Shown: positions 7,883-16,480 of the stretch, piece by piece
Position numbering within the stretch: position 1 is the first letter of the stretch
Layout of the letters: each line of letters opens with the position of its first letter
Assembly (NCBI RefSeq): GCF_014201905.1
Contig: NZ_JACHFM010000004.1
Coordinates: forward strand, 62,001 to 126,000
From: Amaricoccus macauensis
GTDB lineage: Bacteria > Pseudomonadota > Alphaproteobacteria > Rhodobacterales > Rhodobacteraceae
Length of the DNA stretch: 64,000 nt
Reading direction: 5' to 3'
Program-made: the position numbers and the translations under genes
Notes under the pieces: model-generated
The model's database searches: none
The model's input: the letters and a program-made list of their open reading frames with translations, nothing else
What the model was told of the DNA's origin: nothing

Positions 7883-10066
7883 ATGTTCTTCCGGCCGTCC
7901 GCCACCTCCCTCGTGTCCGTCGTGGCGCTGCTCGCCGCGTCGCCCACGCTTGCGGCGCCATTTTTCGACCGCGTCGCGAGCTTTCCTGTCGCTCTCAACC
8001 TTCCCGCCGGCACCGATCCCGCGACGCCGACATCGGCCGAGATCGTCGCCGCCAGCGGCGACGGCATGACGCTCGTCTACAGCGACAGCCCGAACCGGGC
8101 GATCGGCTTCGTCGACATCACCGACCCGAAGGCGCCGAAGCCGCTCGGCAGCCTCGGCTTCGACGGCGAGCCGACATCGGTCGGCATTCTCGGCGCCACG
8201 GCGTTCGTCGGCGTCAACACCCGCGAGAGCTTCACCGAGCCGACCGGCCGCCTCGCCGAGGTCGATATCGCGACCCGGACCGAGCGCGCGAGCTGCGATC
8301 TCGGCGGCCAGCCCGATTCCGTCGCCGTCGCCCGCGATGGCAGCTTCGTCGCCGTGGCGATCGAGAACGAGCGCGACGAGGACCTGAACGACGGCGCCCT
8401 GCCGCAGATGCCCGCCGGCTATCTCGCGATCGTGCCGCTCAAGGGCGGCGCGCTCGACTGTGGCGGGCTGATCAAGGCCGACATGACCGGCCTCAGCGGC
8501 GTCTCGCCCGAGGATCCCGAGCCCGAGTTCGTCGACATCAATGCCAACGGCGAGATCGCGGTGACGCTTCAGGAGAACAACGCCGTGGCGATCCTTGATC
8601 GCACCGGCAAGGTGCTGTCGCACTTCTCCGCCGGCAGCGTCGATCTCGACGGCATCGACGCGAAGGACGACGGCGCCCTCGTCTTCACCGACAGCCTTGC
8701 CGGCGTGCCGCGCGAGCCTGACACCGTGCAGTGGATCGGCACCGACCGCCTCGCGGTGGCGAACGAAGGCGACTGGCAGGGCGGCACCCGCGGCTGGACG
8801 ATCTTCACCCCGGCGGGCGAAGTCGCCTACGACAGCGGCACCAGCCTCGAGCGTGCCATCGTCGAGATCGGCCACTACCCGGACAAGCGCTCCGACGCCA
8901 AGGGCGTTGAACCCGAAGGCCTCGAAGTCGCCCGCTTCGGCGACCAGGACTACGCCTTCGTGCTCTCCGAGCGCGGCTCGGTGGTCGCGGTCTACCGTCT
9001 CGGTGACGGCGAGCCGGTCCTCAGCCAGATCCTGCCCTCGGGCATCTCACCCGAAGGCGCCGTGGCGATCCCGTCGCGCAACCTGCTCGTGACCGCGAAC
9101 GAGACCGACCTCGTGGAGGACGGTGGTGCGCGCTCGCACGTGATGCTCTACGAGCTCGCCGACCGCGAGGCCCCGGCCTATCCGACGATCACCTCCGCCG
9201 GGGCCCCGGAGCTCATCGGCTGGGGCGCCCTCTCGGGCCTTGCCGCCGATCCGGCGACGCCGGGCAAGCTCTACGCGGTCAGTGACAGCTTCTACGGCGC
9301 GCAGCCGCGCATCTTCGAGATCGACGCGACCACGACGCCCGCCCGCATCGTGCGTGCCATCGACGTGACGCGCGACGGCGCCCCGGCGCAGAAGCTCGAC
9401 CTCGAAGGCATCGCCCCCGACGGCGAGGGCGGCTTCTGGCTCGCCAACGAGGGCGACCGCTCGAAGCTTGTCCCGCACGCGCTGCTGCACGTCGACGCGA
9501 ACGGCGCCATCGAGGATGAGATCGCCCTGCCGGCCGAGCTTGCCGGGGCCGAGACGCGCTTCGGCGCGGAAGGCGTCGCGGTGATCGGTGACACGATCTG
9601 GCTGGCGATGCAGCGCGAGTGGAAGGACGACCCCAAGGGCGAGGTGAAGCTCCTCGCCTATCGCCCCGAAAGCGAAAGCTGGGGCGCGGTGCGCTATCCG
9701 CTCGACGCGGCGCCGGACGGCGGCTGGATCGGGCTTTCCGAGCTTGCCGTCCACGGTGACGCGCTGTTCCTGATCGAGCGCGACAATCAGATCGGCGCGG
9801 CCGCGAAGGTGAAGCAGATCACCAGCGTCCCGGTCGCCGAGCTGAAGCCCGCGCCGCTCGGAGGCGAGCTTCCGGTGGTCTCGAAGCAGGTGGTCCGCGA
9901 TCTGCTGCCCGATCTCGCCGCGACGGGTGGTTATGTGGTCGACAAGGTCGAGGGCTTCACCATCGACGCCGGCGGCAATGCCTTCGCCGTCACCGACAAT
10001 GACGGTGTCGATGACAGCTCGGGCGAGACCCACTTCCTGCGCCTTGGCGGCGCCTCGGCGATGTGA
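7883..10066 (+). CDS. Secreted phytase-like esterase with N-terminal beta-propeller
   Basis: 727 residues with an N-terminal signal peptide (cleavage after SPTLAA, about residue 25). Residues 30-420 look like a beta-propeller of the choice-of-anchor or alkaline-phosphatase-like type (repeats such as GYLAIVPLKGG, VAILDRTGKVLS, WTIFTPAGEVAYDSG). Residues about 430-720 match the esterase-like activity of phytase domain (LSGLAADPATPGKLYAVSDSFYGAQPRIFEID, LDLEGIAPDGEGGFWLANEGD, GIGLSEL-type segments). The protein should act in the periplasm or outside the cell, on a phosphate ester or other ester. The exact substrate is unknown. It is rich in Asp and Glu, consistent with calcium binding. Confidence 0.78.
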   Translation: MFFRPSATSLVSVVALLAASPTLAAPFFDRVASFPVALNLPAGTDPATPTSAEIVAASGDGMTLVYSDSPNRAIGFVDITDPKAPKPLGSLGFDGEPTSVGILGATAFVGVNTRESFTEPTGRLAEVDIATRTERASCDLGGQPDSVAVARDGSFVAVAIENERDEDLNDGALPQMPAGYLAIVPLKGGALDCGGLIKADMTGLSGVSPEDPEPEFVDINANGEIAVTLQENNAVAILDRTGKVLSHFSAGSVDLDGIDAKDDGALVFTDSLAGVPREPDTVQWIGTDRLAVANEGDWQGGTRGWTIFTPAGEVAYDSGTSLERAIVEIGHYPDKRSDAKGVEPEGLEVARFGDQDYAFVLSERGSVVAVYRLGDGEPVLSQILPSGISPEGAVAIPSRNLLVTANETDLVEDGGARSHVMLYELADREAPAYPTITSAGAPELIGWGALSGLAADPATPGKLYAVSDSFYGAQPRIFEIDATTTPARIVRAIDVTRDGAPAQKLDLEGIAPDGEGGFWLANEGDRSKLVPHALLHVDANGAIEDEIALPAELAGAETRFGAEGVAVIGDTIWLAMQREWKDDPKGEVKLLAYRPESESWGAVRYPLDAAPDGGWIGLSELAVHGDALFLIERDNQIGAAAKVKQITSVPVAELKPAPLGGELPVVSKQVVRDLLPDLAATGGYVVDKVEGFTIDAGGNAFAVTDNDGVDDSSGETHFLRLGGASAM

Positions 10067-10074
10067 TCGCCGTC

Positions 10075-10105
10075 GGCCGGTCCTGGCGTCGTGCCGGGAC
10101 CGGCC
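10075..10105. terminator. Bidirectional hairpin between convergent genes
   Basis: A 13-bp stem (one G-T wobble) with a five-base loop lies in the 49-base gap between the convergent phytase-like and decarboxylase genes. There is no strong T run, so termination strength is uncertain. Confidence 0.6.
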
Positions 10106-10115
10106 ATCACCAATC

Positions 10116-11792
10116 TCAGGCGCGCACCCGCTGCGGGCCGAGCGGACCGTAGTCGAATTCCGCCGTTGCCGGGCCGAAGCGGCGCAGGGCGTTCGGCGCA
10201 TCGAACGCGTCCAGGCGCATCTCGATCAGGACCAGCCGGTCGGCATCCTCGGCGAGGGAGAGCGCGTCATCGAGTTCCGCCTCGGTGGAGGCCACCCGCA
10301 CGTGGAAATTGCCACGATCCGTCAGGACACCCGGCAGCCCGGCGTAGTTCCAGTTCGCCACGTCGTTGTAAGCGTCGGTCATCCCGAGGATGAACCGCTC
10401 AATGGTATAGCCGCGGTTGTTGAGCACGAAGATGATCGGCTTCTGGTCAAGGCGCAGCAGGGTCGAGAGCTCCTGCGCGGTGAGCTGGAACGAGCCGTCG
10501 CCGATGAAGAGAACCTGCCGCCGGTCCGGCGCCGCGAGGCAGGTGCCGAGCGTCGCGGGCAGGGTGTAACCGATCGAGCCCCAGATGTTGCTGGCGATGT
10601 AGGTCACATCCGCCGGCAGGACTTCGCGGCCGAGCCCGATGTTCGAGGTGCCGGATTCCGCGAGCACCACGTCGCCCGGCCGGATGAAGTTCGCCATGCG
10701 CGGCCAGAGCCGGGCCTGCGTGAGCGGCACCGGGCCGCCGAACGACGCCTCGGCATGGGCATTGCGCTGGTTGCCCGAGCGCGGCCGGGCCGACGCCGGA
10801 AGGCAGGCCAGGAAGGCGCGGAGCAGCGCCTGCGGCTCGACGCCATAGTAGACCTGACCTTCGATTTCGACCGAATGCGATCCGAGAAGGACGCTCGCCT
10901 GCGGCAGTTGCGCCGTGAAGTGACCCGAGTTCACCTCGATGAACCGCGGCGCCGCAGCGATCAGGCAATCGGAGTTCTCGACGAGCGCCCGCGTCTCCGC
11001 CGTCGAGGCCGCGCCGCCGTAGAGGCCGGCCGACAACTCGTGCGCCTCGGGCAGGATCGCCTTGCCGGTCGAGAGCGCCGCAAAGCGGGTTCCCGTGGCC
11101 TCGGCAAGCGCCAGAAGCTCGCTCGCGTAGCCGAACCGCTCCGCGTCCATGTCGACGAGGATCGCCGGCGCCGAGGCGGCGTCCCAGAGCCGGCCGAGGT
11201 GCGCAAGCGCGGCCTCGAGCCGCTCGTCGCTCGACATCCGTCCGACGAGCAGCGGGCCGTCCGGCGCGTCGATCTCCACATGCGAGACGTCGGAGGGAAG
11301 CTGCAGGTAGACTGGCCGGCGCGCCTCGATCGCGGTGCGGATCACCCGGTCGATCTCGGCCGCGGCGGTCTCCGGCGTCAGCCGGGCCTGCGCGGCGGTG
11401 AACTGGGCAACGGCGATCAGCACGTCGGCGTAGTCGCCGGTGCCAAGCGTATGGTGCAGCGGCACGCCCTTGCGCATCTTTTCGAGCGGCGGCGCGCCGG
11501 TGATGCAGATCACCGGGACATGCTCGGCCGCCGCGCCCGCGATGGCACAGATCGCGCTCAGGTCGCCGACGCCGTAGGTGAGCAGCAGCGCCGAGGCGCC
11601 GCGCAGCCGCGCGTAGCCGTCGGCGGCGTATCCGGCATTCAGCTCGTTGCAGCATCCGACGAAGGCAAGGCCGCCGTCGCGGCCGATCTGGTCGAGGAAC
11701 TGGAGATTGAAGTCGCCCGGGACGCCGAGGACGTGGCCGACGCCCGCCTCCTTCAGCCGCGAGATCAGGAAGTCACCAACCGTCGTCTTCAT
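10116..11792 (-). CDS. ThDP-dependent 2-oxoacid decarboxylase (pyruvate/indolepyruvate decarboxylase family)
   Basis: A 558-residue homologue of PDC and IpdC that decarboxylates a 2-oxoacid to an aldehyde. Key features are the ThDP-activating glutamate in CCNELNAGYAADGYAR, the HH pair in VPLHHTLGTGDY, and the ThDP/Mg motif GDGSFQLTAQELS ending with LNNRGYTIE. The C-terminal part follows the family order. RBS GGAGG precedes the ATG. It is transcribed away from an Lrp-type regulator 135 bases off, which suggests control by an amino acid or its keto acid; indolepyruvate, phenylpyruvate or branched keto acids are therefore as likely as pyruvate. Substrate preference cannot be fixed from sequence alone. 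Confidence 0.85.
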   Translation of the reverse strand: MKTTVGDFLISRLKEAGVGHVLGVPGDFNLQFLDQIGRDGGLAFVGCCNELNAGYAADGYARLRGASALLLTYGVGDLSAICAIAGAAAEHVPVICITGAPPLEKMRKGVPLHHTLGTGDYADVLIAVAQFTAAQARLTPETAAAEIDRVIRTAIEARRPVYLQLPSDVSHVEIDAPDGPLLVGRMSSDERLEAALAHLGRLWDAASAPAILVDMDAERFGYASELLALAEATGTRFAALSTGKAILPEAHELSAGLYGGAASTAETRALVENSDCLIAAAPRFIEVNSGHFTAQLPQASVLLGSHSVEIEGQVYYGVEPQALLRAFLACLPASARPRSGNQRNAHAEASFGGPVPLTQARLWPRMANFIRPGDVVLAESGTSNIGLGREVLPADVTYIASNIWGSIGYTLPATLGTCLAAPDRRQVLFIGDGSFQLTAQELSTLLRLDQKPIIFVLNNRGYTIERFILGMTDAYNDVANWNYAGLPGVLTDRGNFHVRVASTEAELDDALSLAEDADRLVLIEMRLDAFDAPNALRRFGPATAEFDYGPLGPQRVRA

Positions 11793-11927
11793 CTCTCATC
11801 CTCCGCAGCATCAGCGATCGCCCCATCATGCCCCCGAACCCGCACAAGAGGGTTGCAAAGTCGGCCACCTCCGGCCGACAATTCGCACAGCTTACGCACT
11901 ATTTCCTGTTGAACGCATGGAAGCCGC

Positions 11928-12380
11928 ATGGACAGCTTTGATACCGCGATTCTTCGAGCATTGCAGCGCGACGGCGCGATGACCAACGGCGCCCTCGCCG
12001 AGGTCGTGCATCTCTCGCCCTCGCAATGTTCACGGCGCCGGCAGGCGCTCGAGGCGGCCGGGATCATCGAGGGCTACGCCGCGCGGCTCGACCGCCGCAA
12101 GCTCGGCTTCGGGCTGAACGCCGTGGTGCGGGTGAACCTTGAGGGCCACGGTCAGGACACGGCCCGTGAGTTCGCGGATTTTCTTCAGCGCTGCGACGAA
12201 GTCTTGTCGGCGCATTCGGTGTCAGGCGACGCGGATTTCGTGCTCTACGTCTGCACGCGCGATCTCGACGCGTTCGCGGCATTGGTCCACGACCGGCTCT
12301 TGCCGCATCCGCTGGTGCGACAGATCCGTTCCGAGATCATGCTCAAGACCATCAAGGAGAGCCGCGAGCTTCCGCTCTGA
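11928..12380 (+). CDS. Lrp/AsnC-family transcriptional regulator
   Basis: 150 residues: an N-terminal helix-turn-helix (DTAILRALQRDGAMTNGALAEVVHLSPSQCSRRRQALEAAGII) and a C-terminal RAM ligand domain (SVSGDADFVLYVCTRDLDAF). Such regulators bind amino acids and often control the divergent neighbour, here the 2-oxoacid decarboxylase. The arrangement resembles the Lrp-type control of ipdC or amino-acid catabolic genes in proteobacteria. The last 29 bases overlap the convergent batD gene tail to tail. Confidence 0.88.
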   Translation: MDSFDTAILRALQRDGAMTNGALAEVVHLSPSQCSRRRQALEAAGIIEGYAARLDRRKLGFGLNAVVRVNLEGHGQDTAREFADFLQRCDEVLSAHSVSGDADFVLYVCTRDLDAFAALVHDRLLPHPLVRQIRSEIMLKTIKESRELPL

Positions 12381-13584
12381 CCCCGCGCTCGCGCAGCGCC
12401 TGCCGCGTCAGGCCGCCAAGCTCGCTCGCCGTGCCGGGCCGGCCGAAGAGCGCGCGATCGAGCCGTTGCAGCGCCGCCGATCCGGCGGGGGCGATACCTC
12501 GGGCCGAGAGCAGCGCCAGCAGCGCCCGGCGGGCACCCACCGGATCGCGTCGCGCCTCCGCCCAGCGCAGGGCGAGTGCCGCCCGCTGCGCCCTGCCCCA
12601 GCGGCGCAGGCGTCCGACGGCGCCGCTGCGCCCCACGCCAAGCGTCGGCACCAGCGCGAGGGCGCCGACGACGGCGCCGAGCGCCAGCCCGACCGGGACG
12701 GCGCGCCGGGCCACGAGACCGGGCTCCTTCGGCAGGGCCGTGCCCTCGAAGGCGATTTCCGCGCCGCGCAGCATCTCCTCGCGCCAGACCCGGCTGCCGG
12801 TGTCGAACCAGGCGACGGGGATGTTGTCGAGTTCGGCCGGCACCGTGCTTTGCGGCTGCATCCGGTAGCGCCAGATCACCTTGGAGATCGGCCCGTCGGC
12901 GGTGCGCTCGACCGTGCGCTCCTCGCCGTCGATGAAGCTGAAGAGATTGCCCGCCGCCATCTGCGGAGCGGACGGCAGCGCCTCCGGCGGAAGGCCTGCG
13001 ACCTCGAGGGTCACCGTCCGCCGCGTCCAGTCGCCCGCCACGATCCGGTCGGGCGCGGGTTCCCATTCGTCGGTCATCCGCACGGCGCGGGCGGGCATCC
13101 AGAACGGCTGGCGCAGACCGATCGCGACTTCCGGCGGCAGCGGCGGCTCGGCGACCTCGAAGGCGACGGGCGTGGAGGCCGCGTCGATCGTCATGCGCTG
13201 CCCGCCCGAGCCGGCGAAGATCAGATGGTGGGTGATCGGCCCGATTTCCTGCTTGCCGGGCTCCTGCGGGAAGAACGCGAAGCGCACCTCGAAGACGTGG
13301 GCGTTGCGGTTGTCGATGCGCTCCTCGGTCCATTCCGGCGCGCCGAGCTGCATCCAGCTCCAGCCCTTGAAGGGCGGGACGGCGAGCGTCTCCTTCGCCA
13401 CGTTGCCGACGTATTCGCCGCGCAGGGTGGCGAGCACCATCTCGCCGAGCACCGGCCCACCCCGGGGCAGCGCGTCCGGGAGGAGAGCGAGCCTCACCTC
13501 GGGCGGCCAGCCGGTTTCGGCGACCACCGGCCGGGGCATGACGGCAAGCGCCGCGAGGAGCAGGAGGGCGAGGCGGATCACCAT
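12352..13584 (-). CDS. batD: BatD-like membrane protein (oxygen tolerance operon)
   Basis: A 410-residue protein with an N-terminal signal or membrane segment (MVIRLALLLLAALAVMPRPV), two beta-rich extracytoplasmic parts, and a late membrane segment around VGLALGAVVGALALVP followed by a basic cytoplasmic tail. This is the layout of BatD. The upstream in-frame extension is out of character and belongs to the neighbouring frame. It is the last gene of the moxR-bat operon and overlaps batC by 7 bases. In Bacteroidetes and other bacteria Bat proteins were linked to aerotolerance and envelope stress; the molecular role is not settled. Confidence 0.75.
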   Translation of the reverse strand: MVIRLALLLLAALAVMPRPVVAETGWPPEVRLALLPDALPRGGPVLGEMVLATLRGEYVGNVAKETLAVPPFKGWSWMQLGAPEWTEERIDNRNAHVFEVRFAFFPQEPGKQEIGPITHHLIFAGSGGQRMTIDAASTPVAFEVAEPPLPPEVAIGLRQPFWMPARAVRMTDEWEPAPDRIVAGDWTRRTVTLEVAGLPPEALPSAPQMAAGNLFSFIDGEERTVERTADGPISKVIWRYRMQPQSTVPAELDNIPVAWFDTGSRVWREEMLRGAEIAFEGTALPKEPGLVARRAVPVGLALGAVVGALALVPTLGVGRSGAVGRLRRWGRAQRAALALRWAEARRDPVGARRALLALLSARGIAPAGSAALQRLDRALFGRPGTASELGGLTRQALRERGVRAEARGSP

Positions 13585-14225
13585 GGGTCTCCCGTCGGGG
13601 CAGGCAAGGTCCCCTCGCTCTCGCGCTGTTCGTGCTCGGCGGCGATACGGGCCTTCAGATAGCGCCCGGGGTCGTCGGGAATCGAGCGCAGCCAGTCCCT
13701 CGTCGCCTCGACCGACTGGATCGAATCGCTCGGGCGCGGCAGGCGCGGGCGCGCGCGCATCAGCGCCTGAATGTGCATCTCGTAGGTGCCGGGGTTCGTC
13801 GCGGCGACCTTGGCGTTGGCGACGCCGACCTTGCCCCAGACCCCACCGCCATCGCCGCTCTTGCGCTCGATGAAGCGCTCGAGCAGCACCCGATTCGCCC
13901 GCGCGTCGGAGTCGGTCGGATCGCTGTAGAGCACCGCGTCGAAGTAGTCCGCCGCGAGCGCATAGCGCCCGGTGAGCGCAAGCGTGTTGCCCCGGTTGTA
14001 GGTGGACCCGCGCCCCGCCGTCTGGAACACAAGCTCCGCCTCCGGGTAGCGTCCCGCCTCGTAGAGCGCGACACCGCGCCAGCGCGGCGCCTCGATGAGC
14101 TCCGCCGCGACGCCCGGCGCGCCTGCCCGGAGCGCGAGACGCCCCCACGCCGAGGGGCCGGCGGCAACGATGGTCGCAAGCGCCAGCACGACGCAGGCCA
14201 TGGGCAGGATGCGGCGCAGCCTCAT
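13578..14225 (-). CDS. batC: BatC/BatE-like TPR membrane protein
   Basis: 215 residues with an N-terminal membrane anchor (ILPMACVVLALATIVAAG) and a TPR segment (GVALYEAGRYPEAELVFQTA then TYNRGNTLALTGRYALAADYFDAVL). The start ATG overlaps the batB stop as ATGA and has AGGAGG upstream. TPR proteins in this operon are thought to scaffold the two von Willebrand A proteins encoded just before it. The C-terminal 70 residues (after RSDGGG-like linker) are low in recognisable motifs. Confidence 0.72.
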   Translation of the reverse strand: MRLRRILPMACVVLALATIVAAGPSAWGRLALRAGAPGVAAELIEAPRWRGVALYEAGRYPEAELVFQTAGRGSTYNRGNTLALTGRYALAADYFDAVLYSDPTDSDARANRVLLERFIERKSGDGGGVWGKVGVANAKVAATNPGTYEMHIQALMRARPRLPRPSDSIQSVEATRDWLRSIPDDPGRYLKARIAAEHEQRESEGTLPAPTGDPW

Positions 14226-15145
14226 GCGCTCCTCCTGAAGAGGCCGAACGCGAGCAGGAGCGGCACCACCGCCAGCAGCCGGCCGTAGTCGTGCCATCCG
14301 AGGTGCCTGAGCGCGGCGGGTACCGTCACGCGGCCTCCTCCCGACCGAACGGCGGCAAGGAGTGGCTGGGGATCATCGAGGCTCGCGGCAACCCCGCGCC
14401 CGGCCCGCGCGATGGCGGCAAGGCCCGCGGGATCGCCGGGCGGCAGGTCGGACGGATGCTCGATCGGCGCGACGGCGAGCGTCGAGACCCGGGCACCCGC
14501 GGCGACGAGCGCCTCAACCGCCGGAAGCGCCTCGGCTGCGCCGCCGCCATCGCTCACCACCACCACGTCGCTCTTCAGCGTACCGGATTCCGCCAGCAGC
14601 CGCCCGGCCAGGTTGAGCCCGCAGGCGAGGCAGCTCCCGGGGTCGGGCACCGTCTCGCCGTCGAGCGCCGCGATCATCGGCCCGAGGACATCGCCGTCGG
14701 TGGAGAGCGCACTTCCGAGATAGGCGTCGCCTGCATACACGATGAGGCCCGCCGGCCGGGAACTCGCCGCCGAGACGATGAGCCGCGCCGCGTCCTCCGC
14801 CGCCGGGAGCGCACCGCCCATCGTCATGGAGCTGGAGACGTCGAACACGATGAAGAGCCCGTCGAGGTTGCGAAACGTCGGCGCGCTGCGATCGCGCAGC
14901 GCCGGCCCGGCGAGCGCCAGCGCCAGCGTCGCGAGGATCGCCGCCGGCAGGTATCCTGCCCGGCGGGCGCCGGGCAGCACGCGTCCGAGCCGCGCCATCG
15001 CCTGCAGGAGCACCGGATCCATCGCCGCGCCCCAGCCGGCCGGCGTGGTCGACCGCCGCTCCGCAAGGCGCGCGGCCGCGAAGACGACCGGCAGGGCCAG
15101 CAGCCACCAGGGCCGGAGCAGCGCGAGGTCGCCCCACGCGATCAT
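14222..15145 (-). CDS. batB: BatB-like von Willebrand factor A membrane protein
   Basis: 307 residues with N-terminal membrane helices (PWWLLALPVVFAAARLAE; YLPAAILATLALALAGP), a vWA domain at about 90-240, and a C-terminal membrane helix (GRLLAVVPLLLAFGLF). The MIDAS metal site begins FIVFDVSSSM, with the later acidic position in VVVSDGGGA. The gene starts four bases inside batA (ATGA). Paired vWA proteins with a MoxR ATPase and DUF58 protein are typical of Bat operons, where the AAA+ ATPase is believed to remodel the vWA partners. Confidence 0.82.
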   Translation of the reverse strand: MIAWGDLALLRPWWLLALPVVFAAARLAERRSTTPAGWGAAMDPVLLQAMARLGRVLPGARRAGYLPAAILATLALALAGPALRDRSAPTFRNLDGLFIVFDVSSSMTMGGALPAAEDAARLIVSAASSRPAGLIVYAGDAYLGSALSTDGDVLGPMIAALDGETVPDPGSCLACGLNLAGRLLAESGTLKSDVVVVSDGGGAAEALPAVEALVAAGARVSTLAVAPIEHPSDLPPGDPAGLAAIARAGRGVAASLDDPQPLLAAVRSGGGRVTVPAALRHLGWHDYGRLLAVVPLLLAFGLFRRSA

Positions 15146-16098
15146 GGCCGACGCCCTCCGCCCGCGAGCAGCAGCAGGCCAGCCGCGAAGGCAAGGCCGG
15201 CCGGCCAGGGCCAGAACGGCTGCTGGACCGCGACAGATGCGGCCTGATGGGCATTCGCTTCCATCCTGTCGATGTCGGCGCCCACGGCCGCGAGATCGGC
15301 GGTGGTGCGCACGCGGAAGGCGCCGCCCCCGGTGGTCGTCGCCATCTTCTCGAGCGTCCCGGCATCGACCGAGTCGCGGGTCGCCCCCGCCTCGCCGACC
15401 GCCGTCACCCCGAGCGCGATGGTGTGGACGCGGATGCCGAGTTCACTCGCGAGCCGCGACGCGCCGACCGGCGCCACGCGGCCGCTGGTGTCGACTCCGT
15501 CGGAGAGCAGCACAACCACCCGGCTCGCCGCATCGCCGGCCGCGAGCCGCTTCATCGCGAGGCCAAGGCCGTCGCTGATCGCCGTGGAGCGGCCCGAGAT
15601 GCCGATGGTTGCCGCCTCGATCGCGTCGGCGACCGCCTCGGAGTCGTAGGTCATCGGCGTGGCGAAATACGGACCCTCGGCGAAGATCACGAGGCCCATG
15701 CGATCACCCTCGCGGCCACGGGCAAAGGCCGCGCCCACCTGCTTCACCGCGTCGAGGCGGCTCACGGTGTGGCCGTCGATCTCGAAATCCTCGTTCTCCA
15801 TGCTGCCCGAGAGGTCGAGCACCAGCACGATGTCGCGCCCCGAGACCGGCAGCGCGCCGGTGTCGGTCAGACGCTGCGGCCCGGCCAGCGCGAGGACGAG
15901 GCACGTCCAGAGGATCGCCGGCAGCAGGACCGGCAGCCGCGCGGCGAGACCGTGGCGGCCGGCGTCACCCAGCTGCCGGGCGATCGTCGGCGGCACGAGC
16001 AGCGCGGCCTTCGCGTGGCGGACCGGCGGCAACAGCCGGCGGACGATGAGCGGCAGGGGCAGGAGGACGAGGGCTGCGGGCGTTGCGAGACTCCACAT
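15142..16098 (-). CDS. batA: BatA-like von Willebrand factor A membrane protein
   Basis: 318 residues starting MWSLATPAALVLLPLPLIV, a membrane segment; a second one follows at about residue 60 (LLPAILWTCLVLALAG). The vWA domain carries a full MIDAS: VLDLSGSMENEDF, GRSTAISDGLG and LLSDGVDTSG. A C-terminal helix (PAGLAFAAGLLLLAG) anchors the end. The frame stays open far upstream, but that part overlaps the DUF4381 gene and lacks protein character, so the internal ATG is preferred. It is co-transcribed with the DUF4381 gene four bases upstream. Confidence 0.82.
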   Translation of the reverse strand: MWSLATPAALVLLPLPLIVRRLLPPVRHAKAALLVPPTIARQLGDAGRHGLAARLPVLLPAILWTCLVLALAGPQRLTDTGALPVSGRDIVLVLDLSGSMENEDFEIDGHTVSRLDAVKQVGAAFARGREGDRMGLVIFAEGPYFATPMTYDSEAVADAIEAATIGISGRSTAISDGLGLAMKRLAAGDAASRVVVLLSDGVDTSGRVAPVGASRLASELGIRVHTIALGVTAVGEAGATRDSVDAGTLEKMATTTGGGAFRVRTTADLAAVGADIDRMEANAHQAASVAVQQPFWPWPAGLAFAAGLLLLAGGGRRP

Positions 16099-16102
16099 CG
16101 GC

Positions 16103-16474
16103 TCAGACCCCGAGCGCCCGGGCGAGCCGGCGCTCCTCGGCGTCGAGATCGAGGCTCTTCGTGTCAGGCCGATAGAGCCCGGCCTCGAGCGCCGGACGCG
16201 GCTCGGCCCCCGCCGGGAGTTCGCGCGCCGCGAGCCAGGCCAGCGCCACGTGCCGCTCCGCCGCGGCAAGCCGCCGGGTCGCGGCGATCTCGTCCCGGAG
16301 CCGGCGACGCGGATCGGCGCGCCGCGCGAGGACGAGGCGCAGCAGCCCGTAGACCGCGAGTGCCGCGAGCAGCCCGAGGCCGAAGGCGAGGAGCCCGTCA
16401 GCCCAGGCCTCCGCCTCGGTCGGGACCGGCAAGCGGATCGGGCGGAGTTGCGTGACGAGGTCGGCGGGATCCAT
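16103..16474 (-). CDS. DUF4381-like membrane protein of the Bat operon
   Basis: A 123-residue protein starting MDPADLVTQLRPIRLPVPTE, with a proline-rich periplasmic start, one membrane helix (GLLAFGLGLLAALAVYGLLRLV) and a basic, helical cytoplasmic tail. Size, topology and position between the DUF58 and batA genes match DUF4381 proteins of such operons. Its biochemical role is unknown; it is likely a small membrane partner of the MoxR/vWA machinery. Confidence 0.72.
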   Translation of the reverse strand: MDPADLVTQLRPIRLPVPTEAEAWADGLLAFGLGLLAALAVYGLLRLVLARRADPRRRLRDEIAATRRLAAAERHVALAWLAARELPAGAEPRPALEAGLYRPDTKSLDLDAEERRLARALGV

Positions 16475-16480
16475 GGCGCT

